This document shows, in pieces, positions 55,266 through 62,344 of a stretch of 64,000 bases of DNA; the stretch's first letter is position 1; every line of letters begins with the position of its first letter. Made by a program: the position numbers and the translations under genes. The stretch lies in assembly GCF_034008315.1 (NCBI RefSeq), contig NZ_CP125377.1, positions 3,422,001 to 3,486,000 of the forward strand, in the 5' to 3' direction. The notes below the pieces were generated by a model, which had not been told where the DNA came from, made no database searches, and was given only the letters and a program-made list of their open reading frames with translations. The stretch is from Pseudomonas sp. P8_241. Its GTDB lineage: Bacteria > Pseudomonadota > Gammaproteobacteria > Pseudomonadales > Pseudomonadaceae.

Positions 55266-56465
55266 TCAGGCCTGCTCTACTACGTTGGCGCGTTGCAGAA
55301 CTGGCGTCTCAGCCCGCAGGCGCGGCACCTCGAAACCGTGATCCAGGTCGAGCAACGGGAACAACAGGTCGGCCACGCGGTGCGCCTCATCGATCAACGG
55401 GAAGCCTGAGAGAATGAACGCCGACGTGCCTTGCGCTTCGTATTCACGAATGCGCTCGGCGACCTGCTCGGCGCTGCCCACCAGGTAAGTGCCAGCGGCC
55501 GGACCGAGGATGTTGAAGCCGAACAGGCTCGGGCCGAGCCAGATGTTGGGGTAGATCTCCAGGTCCCTTGCCTTGGGCAGGCGACCCGCACGAATGGCTT
55601 CAACGTTGCGCTGGATTTGCGGGTCGTCGCTGTTAAAGCTGTCCAGGGTTTCGCCGGGAGGCAATTGCCGCTCGATCGCCGTACGTGCAGTTTGCAGTGA
55701 GGTGCGCTGTAAAAGTTTTTCGGCGTGAGCCCAGGCTTCTTCTTCGGTCTCACGGACGATGATTTGCAGACGCGTGCCAAAGGTCAGCTCACGGCCGATC
55801 CTGGCCGCCTCCGCCGCCACTTTGCGAAACTTCTCGCCAAGCTTTGGTGGGGTGTTGGCGAAACTCAGGTAGACGTCGAGCAACTGCACCGAATGGGCAA
55901 CGCCGGGGCCCGAGGTGCCAGCGCCCCACAACGGAATGCCGGGTTTCTGTTTCGGCGGATGCCACCCGCCCAGCGGATGACTGGCAGCCGCCGGCGAGCG
56001 AGGGGCGAGTTTGACGTATTGACCGTCATAGCCTGAGGTGTCGCCGGCGTAAAAGCTCTGGAAAGCGCGCCAGTATTCGAGACTGAAGTCATAGCGCTCA
56101 TCGTGGGGGTAATGCACGCCGAGGGTAGCCAGGCCGGCGTCGTTGCCGTTGACCACGTTGAACAACAGACGGCCGTTGGAGAATTGATCGAAAGTCAGCG
56201 CCCACTTGGCCAACACCGCTGGCGATAACTCGCCGGGGTGCTGCGCCACCAGGAAACGCAGGCGGTGGGTGGCATCGATCAACGCAGCCGAAACGGCCAG
56301 GCTTTCGTTGGGACTGGAGCCCAGCAGCGACCCGTAATACCCCAAGCGATCACTGGCCACGGCCAGTTGCTTCAAATGTTCGAAATCGGTTTTCCAGCGA
56401 CCTTGCGGTTCCCACGGATAAGGTCCGTCAGGGGTGGTGAGGTACCAGAGAATTTTTACAGCCAT
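55266..56465 (-). CDS. SsuD-type flavin monooxygenase 3
   Basis: 399 residues of the LLM class: MAVKILWYLTTPDGPYPWEP, GRLLFNVVNGNDAGLATLGV, HDERYDFSLEYWRAFQSFY, and the closing YLVGSAEQVAERIREYEAQG. First gene of the importer operon, ten bases before the lipoprotein gene. Predicted FMNH2-dependent C-S bond cleaving enzyme; substrate presumably the compound brought in by the downstream importer. Confidence 0.92.
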   Translation of the reverse strand: MAVKILWYLTTPDGPYPWEPQGRWKTDFEHLKQLAVASDRLGYYGSLLGSSPNESLAVSAALIDATHRLRFLVAQHPGELSPAVLAKWALTFDQFSNGRLLFNVVNGNDAGLATLGVHYPHDERYDFSLEYWRAFQSFYAGDTSGYDGQYVKLAPRSPAAASHPLGGWHPPKQKPGIPLWGAGTSGPGVAHSVQLLDVYLSFANTPPKLGEKFRKVAAEAARIGRELTFGTRLQIIVRETEEEAWAHAEKLLQRTSLQTARTAIERQLPPGETLDSFNSDDPQIQRNVEAIRAGRLPKARDLEIYPNIWLGPSLFGFNILGPAAGTYLVGSAEQVAERIREYEAQGTSAFILSGFPLIDEAHRVADLLFPLLDLDHGFEVPRLRAETPVLQRANVVEQA

Positions 56466-56803
56466 GGGCGTGCTCCTTGTTTATGTGTCGACCATTCGGC
56501 CGCCTTCGCCGGCAAGCCGGCTCCTACAGTTCAACCGCGTGAACCCGATGCACCCTTGCGAACCCGATCCATGTAGGAGCCGGCTTGCTGGCGATGAGGT
56601 CCTCCAACATTGCGCCGCTCTTGCGGCCGCCTTCGCCCGCAAGCCGGCTCCTACAGTTCAACCGCGTGAACCCGATGCACCCTTGCGAACCCGATCCATG
56701 TAGGAGCCGGCTTGCTGGCGATGAGGCCCTCCAACTTTGCGCCGCTCTTGCGGCCGCGATCGCCGGCAAGCCAGCACCTACAGGGTGCGTGGTGGTCGGG
56801 CGA
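56466..56803. repeat. REP cluster 5 with a 127-bp tandem duplication
   Basis: Five REP copies (inverted at 56505, 56632 and 56758; forward at 56572 and 56699) fill the gap between the aldolase and monooxygenase genes. A unit containing inverted REP, spacer TTCAACCGCGTGAACCCGAT and forward REP is repeated at exactly 127 bp with few differences. The same spacer occurs in reverse orientation in cluster 6. No gene or promoter motif stands out otherwise. Confidence 0.9.
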
Positions 56804-57535
56804 TCAGGTGCGGCGGTCGATGGCGGGCACCAGGCCCAGTTCGGTGGCTTGTTCGTACAGACCGCTCATTTTCCATTGTTGGGTAAGAACGCCCGGGCCA
56901 TAGGCACGGGAACCACCCAAGGCATCGGCGAGCAATTGCAATTGCGCCCCCTCCTCCAGCAACAGGATGAATTCGGCGGTGGCGCGCAAGCCTTGCTTGC
57001 CCCACACGGTCGAGCCGCCGTTGGCTTCCAGAATCGCCAGGTTGAAGGGGTTCTCGGCAATCCTGTCGAGGATGAAATCGACCTCCGGCTGGCGTCGGTC
57101 GATGTACACCGGCAGCTCCCGGGCCAGCTGGTAACGCTGCACCGGCACGTAGTGAAATGGCAGGGTGCGATGGGTCTGCGCCCAGGCGCCCAGGTACGGC
57201 GAATGCACATGGGACACCGTGGTGATGTCGGCATGCTGTTGGAACAGTTTGGTGTAGCGGCCAAAACCGCCCTTGCCTTTGCCGTAAATCACCTTGCCTT
57301 CAAAATCGGTGACCGTCGCTTGCAGCGGTTTGCGGTAGTTCCATGGGCCGCCGTAGTTGACCGACACCAGCAGCTCCTGGCCCGGCACACGCTCGATGAA
57401 ACCGACCGTGCCATTGGCAGTGATGGTGTTGGTTTCACGGAACACGGTGAAGGCTTCTTCAGCCTCGATCAGCACCTTGTCGATAAAGTTCTTCAGTTCT
57501 TCGCTGATCAATTGTTCATTGACGAGAATGGTCAT
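56804..57535 (-). CDS. class II aldolase/adducin-family protein
   Basis: 243 residues. The zinc-binding signature is HVHSPYLGAW (two His), with GFIERVPGQELL and a catalytic-type acid in the N-terminal half. The family includes aldolases and the methylthioribulose-1-phosphate dehydratase MtnB. It follows the desulfinase-like gene by 15 bases and shares its promoter. A role in breaking down the carbon part of the organosulfur substrate or a C-S lyase reaction is possible; I cannot decide from sequence. Confidence 0.85.
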   Translation of the reverse strand: MTILVNEQLISEELKNFIDKVLIEAEEAFTVFRETNTITANGTVGFIERVPGQELLVSVNYGGPWNYRKPLQATVTDFEGKVIYGKGKGGFGRYTKLFQQHADITTVSHVHSPYLGAWAQTHRTLPFHYVPVQRYQLARELPVYIDRRQPEVDFILDRIAENPFNLAILEANGGSTVWGKQGLRATAEFILLLEEGAQLQLLADALGGSRAYGPGVLTQQWKMSGLYEQATELGLVPAIDRRT

Positions 57536-57550
57536 GGCAGATCTCCGGAT

Positions 57551-58606
57551 TCAGGCGCGGCGCTTGGCCAGCAGTTCATGGGCGGCTTGCAACGGGCGCG
57601 GATCGACCCAGTCGGCGATGGAAAAATCGCGTTCCAGGAAGCCGTGCAGATAAAGAAAGTCTTTTTGCGTATCGAGGAACTCAAGGCGCTGCGAAGACAG
57701 GTCAGGCGCCAGCGTGGTGTGGAACTCGCCGCGATAGGCCTCAGCAACCCCGGCGCTGCCGGCACGGGTTTCCTCCTCGAGAATGGCGTTCAGTGCCTCC
57801 CGGTTATTGGCAGCCCAGTCAGCGGCGTTGAGGGTTTGCGCGAGAAAACGCACCACCAGGTCGAAATTATTGTCCAGCAGGCTCTGGTGAACGGTGATGG
57901 GCCGCGGCGTGCCGTTGTTGATGCGATAGCGCGGCTCGGCGATCAGGTCCAGGTCGATGCCCACCACCAGCCCGAGACGCCGTGCGGCGTCGGCAGCGGA
58001 AGCGCCTTTGACGTAGACCGCGTCCACCTCACCGCGTACCAGGTAATCGAGGCCCGACCACAATCGTTGCAAACCTTCCTGTGGGCTCGCCGCCCGCTCT
58101 TGATCCTGAAGGGCGACTTCCACCAGTTCGACATCATCGAACCCCAGCCCAGCCAGACTCAGCGCGCCCTTGTAGCCATGCAGGCTCATGGCCCGAGCGA
58201 TGCTCCCAGGACGGGTTTCACCCCAGGCGGGAAGCGCCAGTCGCTTGCCTTTGAGATCCTGCGGCCGGCTGATGCCGGAGTCCGGGCGAACCAGGATGGT
58301 TTGCCATTCTTCGATCCAGGTCAGGCCGATCAAGCGACTCGGCGCACCGGCTGCCCGCGCCGCCAATGCCGGTACGTTTCCGCCTTCGCGAAACAGCCCC
58401 GGCAGTTCGTGATCGTAGTGGTGGTGACCCAGTTGACGGGCCTCCTGCAAGGTCGAAACCGGCAGGCCATCAGCGGCGAATTCATCGCTGAGCCAACCGA
58501 GTTTGTAAGCGATCCCGGAGGCCGTCGGCACCGGGCAACGGGTAAACCAGATTTGATCCAGCTCGGTCTGGGTATCGGGTCGGTGTTGTTTGGCAGCAAG
58601 CGTCAT
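57551..58606 (-). CDS. DszB-like sulfinate desulfinase candidate (binding-protein fold)
   Basis: 351 residues from the ATG behind GGAG (six bases). Automated labels would likely be sulfonate ABC binding protein, but no signal peptide or lipobox is present. TRCPVPTAS near the start resembles the NCPVPNA active-site segment of DszB, the 2'-hydroxybiphenyl-2-sulfinate desulfinase. By hand alignment C24, H63 and R73 fall on DszB Cys27, His60 and Arg70, with the same ten-residue His-Arg spacing and the following GG. SRLIGLTW and LVRPDSGIS also parallel DszB. It would release sulfite from a sulfinate in the cytoplasm. Transcribed from a sigma-54-like site at 58660-58677; the aldolase follows. Confidence 0.7.
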   Translation of the reverse strand: MTLAAKQHRPDTQTELDQIWFTRCPVPTASGIAYKLGWLSDEFAADGLPVSTLQEARQLGHHHYDHELPGLFREGGNVPALAARAAGAPSRLIGLTWIEEWQTILVRPDSGISRPQDLKGKRLALPAWGETRPGSIARAMSLHGYKGALSLAGLGFDDVELVEVALQDQERAASPQEGLQRLWSGLDYLVRGEVDAVYVKGASAADAARRLGLVVGIDLDLIAEPRYRINNGTPRPITVHQSLLDNNFDLVVRFLAQTLNAADWAANNREALNAILEEETRAGSAGVAEAYRGEFHTTLAPDLSSQRLEFLDTQKDFLYLHGFLERDFSIADWVDPRPLQAAHELLAKRRA

Positions 58607-58659
58607 GGGCAACTCCATCGGGTTGGGCAAGTCAGTCGCGGTGACTGTTGCCAGTGCCA

Positions 58660-58677
58660 TTGCAGTGCCCGTGCCAA
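58660..58677 (-). promoter_or_regulatory. sigma-54 promoter-like site, leftward
   Basis: On the minus strand TTGGCACGGGCACTGCAA matches the -24/-12 consensus (TTGGCACG, four bases, TTGCA) with one mismatch and the required GG-N10-GC spacing. It would start transcription about 45 bases before the desulfinase-like ATG at 58606. Confidence 0.7.
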
Positions 58678-58870
58678 AAGCTGAAAGCCCCGTTTTTAAA
58701 GGCGCTCAGACCAGTCGCCGCAAATCAGCCGCCTTCAACTGCTGGCCTGCAAGCAACTCTGCATGGCGACTGCTGCTGTTCGAGCAATCGGCGCAATCTT
58801 GTTGTTTCTCCAGCAACACCCGCCATCCCTCCACCGCGCCAGACCCTGCGCAGAACCCGCTTTCAAGCCT

Positions 58871-58887
58871 TTGGCGCAGAACTTGCT
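58871..58887 (+). promoter_or_regulatory. sigma-54 promoter-like site, rightward
   Basis: TTGGCGCAGAACTTGCT has GG-N10-GC and a perfect TTGCT at -12; the -24 box differs from TTGGCACG at two positions. It lies about 220 bases upstream of the sfnB start, so the leader would include REP cluster 6. Confidence 0.6.
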
Positions 58888-58915
58888 CAAGCCCCTGCAA
58901 CACCCTGGGACGCCA

Positions 58916-59062
58916 TCGCCAGCAAGCTGGCTCCTACACGGATCGGGTTCGCAAGGGTGCATCGGGTTCACGCGGCTGAACTGTAGGAGCTGGCTTGCCA
59001 GCGATTGGCCTTCGAACCTTGCGTCGTAATCAAGGGCGCCATCGCCAGCGAGCCGGCGCCCG
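58916..59062. repeat. REP cluster 6 (three copies)
   Basis: Inverted TCGCCAGCAAGCTGGCTCC at 58916, forward TGTAGGAGCTGGCTTGCCAG at 58982, and a diverged inverted copy at 59041-59062. The 43-base spacer between the first two is the reverse complement of the spacer in cluster 5, so the aldolase and desulfinase genes are bracketed by inverted copies of one BIME unit. Confidence 0.88.
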
Positions 59063-59109
59063 CGAGGATTTTTTACATGGGCATCAGATCAATTATCAGA
59101 GGTACAGCA

Positions 59110-60378
59110 ATGAGCAATGTCGAACACCATCCTGGCGGCCCACTGACCCAGGAACAGGCCCCCATCCGCGTGTTGCAAAGCGAAACCCAAGCCATCGCCG
59201 TGGCCAGGGAAATCGTCCTGGAGATCGCCGAAATCGCCGCCGACTCCAGCCAGAACGGCCAACTGCCCTGGCGTCAGGCGCAACTGTTGTCCGAAAGCGG
59301 CTTGACCGCGATTGGCGTTCCCAAGGCTTTTGGCGGGCTCGGTGCCTCGGTCGAAACCATTGTCGAAACCGTGCGCCTCATTTCAGTCGCCGACGGTGGC
59401 GTCGGTCAGTTGCTGCAAATCCACAACGTCATGCTGCGGGGGATATTCACCGGGTATTCAGATGAGATTCGCGACCGGCTGATCCGTGATGTACTGGCCG
59501 GCAAACGTTTCGGCAATGCCTTGGCCGAGGTAGGTGGCAAGAACAAATTCGCGCTCAAGACCCGGGTCGAACGTCGCTCCGACGGCAAGCTGATACTCAA
59601 CGGCAGCAAGTTCTACTCCACCGGCTCCTACCTCGCCGAATGGATCTCCCTGACCGCCGCCAGCGACGATGGTGGCGCCGGGGTGCTGCTCAATCGCAAT
59701 ACCAAAGGACTGACGCTGGTGGATGACTGGGAAGCCTTCGGCCAGAAAAACTCGGTCAGCGGCACGGTAATCTTCGACAACATCGAACTCGACGAAGGCT
59801 TCGTCTCGCAGCGCAAAGGCCCGATGAAACGCACAGGCCTGACCTTCCCGCAGATTCTCCATGCGGCCATCGACACCGGCATTGCCGAGGGCGCGCTGTC
59901 GGCCGCCGTGCAATACCTCAACCACAACGCCCGCCCTTGGGTAGAAAGCGGCGTCGATCAGGCCAATCAAGAACCGCACATCATCAAACAGATCGGCGAA
60001 TACGCCGTCGCCTTGCGTGGCGCGCAATCCTTGCTGCGGGATGCTGCACGGGTGTTCGACCAACATGAACTGGACCCGGACAACAAGGAACTGCAGGACG
60101 AACTGATTCTCTCGGTGGCCACCGCCCGAGCCCACTCCGATTCGGCCTCGCTGAAGATCTCCAGCGACATCTTCTCCCTGCTCGGCGCCAGCTCATCACT
60201 GACCAAATGGAACCTCGATCGCTTCTGGCGCAACGCCCGGGTTCACACCACCCACGACCCGATCCGCTGGCGCCTGCATCACGTCGGCAACTACTACCTC
60301 AATGGTGTCGATCCGGGCGAGTACACCGCAATCCTCAATGCCAAGGAAAAACAGGGCGCCACCAGCCCCGGGCGATGA
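59110..60378 (+). CDS. sfnB: SfnB-family sulfur acquisition oxidoreductase (DszC-like)
   Basis: 422 residues from the ATG behind AGAGG; a longer frame runs back through REP DNA. The acyl-CoA dehydrogenase-like fold: N-terminal helices, a beta domain with NALAEVGGKNKFALKTRV and KLILNGSKFYSTGSYLAEWI, and a C-terminal helical bundle ending WRLHHVGNYYLNG. This is the SfnB/DszC group of FMNH2-dependent monooxygenases that oxidise sulfur centres, not a CoA enzyme. It may supply sulfones or sulfinates to the other enzymes of the island. Divergent from the desulfinase-like gene. Confidence 0.92.
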   Translation: MSNVEHHPGGPLTQEQAPIRVLQSETQAIAVAREIVLEIAEIAADSSQNGQLPWRQAQLLSESGLTAIGVPKAFGGLGASVETIVETVRLISVADGGVGQLLQIHNVMLRGIFTGYSDEIRDRLIRDVLAGKRFGNALAEVGGKNKFALKTRVERRSDGKLILNGSKFYSTGSYLAEWISLTAASDDGGAGVLLNRNTKGLTLVDDWEAFGQKNSVSGTVIFDNIELDEGFVSQRKGPMKRTGLTFPQILHAAIDTGIAEGALSAAVQYLNHNARPWVESGVDQANQEPHIIKQIGEYAVALRGAQSLLRDAARVFDQHELDPDNKELQDELILSVATARAHSDSASLKISSDIFSLLGASSSLTKWNLDRFWRNARVHTTHDPIRWRLHHVGNYYLNGVDPGEYTAILNAKEKQGATSPGR

Positions 60379-60390
60379 TCTGACCACACC

Positions 60391-60524
60391 ATCGCCAGCA
60401 AGCCGGCGCCTACAAGGGAAATTTGAAAACAGCGACAAACCTGTAGGAGCTGGCTTGCCAGCGATGAGGCCTTCGAAGTTTGCGCCACAATCAAAGACGC
60501 CATCGCCAGCAAACCGGCTCCTAC
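60391..60524. repeat. REP cluster 7 (three copies)
   Basis: Inverted TCGCCAGCAAGCCGGCGCC at 60391, forward TGTAGGAGCTGGCTTGCCAG at 60442, inverted at 60502-60524. It fills the gap between sfnB and the exporter genes and is the rightmost REP cluster in the window. Confidence 0.88.
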
Positions 60525-60562
60525 AGGTGCTTACGGTGCGGCACTTATCACAGAGCAATTAC

Positions 60563-62344
60563 ATGATCGAAAAACACCCTCTATTGCGCAGCCTTGCGAT
60601 TTACCGGGAAATGCCCTGGCGCTTCGCCCTCGTAGCGGCGTTGTTCATTGCCGTGAACCTTGGGCTGGTCTGGCAGCAATGGCTGATCGGGCACGCGGTG
60701 AACGATGTCAGCGCGGGTCGCGCAGTGATCCGCCAAGCCGATGGCGGCCTCGATGCCAGCCTTGGATGGTACTGGCTGTGGCTGATGCTCGCCGTGGCCG
60801 TAGGCCGTGGCGCGTTGCAATACGCCGCCAGCGTGTTGTCGCTGGTCCTCAGCCAGGAACTGCTGACGCGTCTGCGCGAGCGCATCCTGCAACAGGTCCA
60901 AACCCTGCATTTGGGTTATCACTGGCAACACGGCATGGGTGAGATGATCACTCGCACCACCCGCGATGCCGACAAGGTGCGCGATGCACTCATCAGCTTC
61001 TGGCGGCAAGTCGTGGAGACGCCACTGGTGGTCTTGGCAACTGTCGGCCTGCTGGGTTGGTACAACCCGCTACTGGGCCTGGTTCCGTTGCTGTTGACCG
61101 TGTTCGGCCTATGGATATTCGTGCGCCAGACCGAGCGCCTGGTCAGTCTCGATCGAGCGGTTGGCGAAGCCTATGACCGGGTCAATCAGGACCTCAGCGA
61201 AGGCATCAGCGGCGTTCGGGTAATCAAGTCCTTTGGTCTGGAACACAGTCGCATTCAGCGCTTCGCCTCACAAGTGGGGGTGTTTGCCGACCACGCCCGG
61301 CTTGCCCTCGCCTACTCCAGTTCGCGGATACCCTTGCCCCAGGCCGTCGTTGCCTTGGGGCATGTATGGATTCTGGTTTACGGCGCTCATCTGGTAGCAA
61401 CCGACCGACTGGGCATCGGTGAATTGGTCACTTCGCTGCTCATTGCCACCACTCTGGTGTTTCGCATCGAAGGTATTGGCCGCGTCATGCAGACTTTCGC
61501 CGATGCCCGCTCCAGCGCTGAGCGCATCTGGCAACTGCTGGACGAGCCAGCGGCGATTCGCAGCGGCAACCGCAGCCTGCCCGAATCGCCGCTGGGGTTG
61601 AAGCTGGAGCACGTGAGTGTCGGCGCTCCCGGCGGTGGTCGAGAGATTTTGCAGAACTGTTCACTGACGTTGCAGCCGGGCGAAATCGTCGCTCTGGTGG
61701 GCGCGACCGGTACCGGGAAAAGCCTGCTCGCCAGTCTGTTGCCACGTCTGAGCGACTTCTCCTCCGGTCGTTTACTGATCGGCTCCGACAGTGCGGGTTG
61801 GCAGGACATTCGTCAGTTGAACCTGGACGAACTGAGGCGCCGGGTGCATGTGGTGCCGCAAGAAAGTTTTTTGTTCTCCGACACGCTCGCGGCCAACCTG
61901 CGCCTGACTGCGCCGCACGCCAGCGATCAACAGTTGCATCATGGCTTGTGCCTGGCTGCCGCGCAGGACGTGCTTGAGCGCCTGCCCCAAGGTTTGGCTA
62001 CGCCGCTCGGTGATCGGGGCGTGACGCTTTCTGGCGGTCAGCGCCAACGCTTGAGTCTGGCCCGTGCGCTGCTCGGCGAGCCGGACATCCTGTGCCTGGA
62101 CGATGCCACCAGCGCGCTGGATGCGATCAGCGAGCGTCAGGTATTGAACAACATTCGCCAGCTGCGCCGTGATCAGGGGCGTGCCACCACCTTGCTGGTG
62201 ATCTCCAGCAAGCTGTCGACCATCCTCCTGGCGGACCGCGTGCTGATGCTCCAGGACGGTCGGATCGCCGCCAGCGGTACCCATGCTGAACTCTTGAAAA
62301 CCCATCCGGACTACCGCGACCTGCTAGGGATCGACCATGGCTAA
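60563..62344 (+). CDS. ABC exporter subunit with degenerate ATP site
   Basis: 593 residues from the ATG at 60563; the frame is open upstream through REP DNA. Six membrane segments (about 18-300) and an ATPase domain with Walker A GATGTGKS and canonical signature LSGGQRQR. The Walker B end reads LCLDDATSALD, with Asp where the catalytic Glu belongs, and the H-loop reads VISSKLST, with Ser for His. These changes are the mark of the non-hydrolysing half of heterodimeric exporters. Its last eight bases overlap the start of its partner gene. Confidence 0.9.
   Translation: MIEKHPLLRSLAIYREMPWRFALVAALFIAVNLGLVWQQWLIGHAVNDVSAGRAVIRQADGGLDASLGWYWLWLMLAVAVGRGALQYAASVLSLVLSQELLTRLRERILQQVQTLHLGYHWQHGMGEMITRTTRDADKVRDALISFWRQVVETPLVVLATVGLLGWYNPLLGLVPLLLTVFGLWIFVRQTERLVSLDRAVGEAYDRVNQDLSEGISGVRVIKSFGLEHSRIQRFASQVGVFADHARLALAYSSSRIPLPQAVVALGHVWILVYGAHLVATDRLGIGELVTSLLIATTLVFRIEGIGRVMQTFADARSSAERIWQLLDEPAAIRSGNRSLPESPLGLKLEHVSVGAPGGGREILQNCSLTLQPGEIVALVGATGTGKSLLASLLPRLSDFSSGRLLIGSDSAGWQDIRQLNLDELRRRVHVVPQESFLFSDTLAANLRLTAPHASDQQLHHGLCLAAAQDVLERLPQGLATPLGDRGVTLSGGQRQRLSLARALLGEPDILCLDDATSALDAISERQVLNNIRQLRRDQGRATTLLVISSKLSTILLADRVLMLQDGRIAASGTHAELLKTHPDYRDLLGIDHG

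Larger units (their letters stand above)
58607..59109. other. divergent control region of desulfinase-like gene and sfnB
   Basis: 503 bases with two opposed sigma-54 promoter-like sites (58660-58677 leftward, 58871-58887 rightward) and REP cluster 6 between the right site and sfnB. The 190 bases between the two sites would be the place for SfnR binding sites; I did not identify a certain one. Confidence 0.6.

Noticed and set aside
56585..58684. A 699-codon plus-strand open frame
   Set aside because: It runs antisense through REP repeats, the aldolase and the desulfinase-like gene; its translation has no domain. GC-rich codon use makes such shadows common.
39955..60524. CRISPR array suggested by many short similar repeats
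   Set aside because: Copies are inverted pairs with irregular spacing and shared spacers, typical of REP/BIME elements; there are no cas genes.
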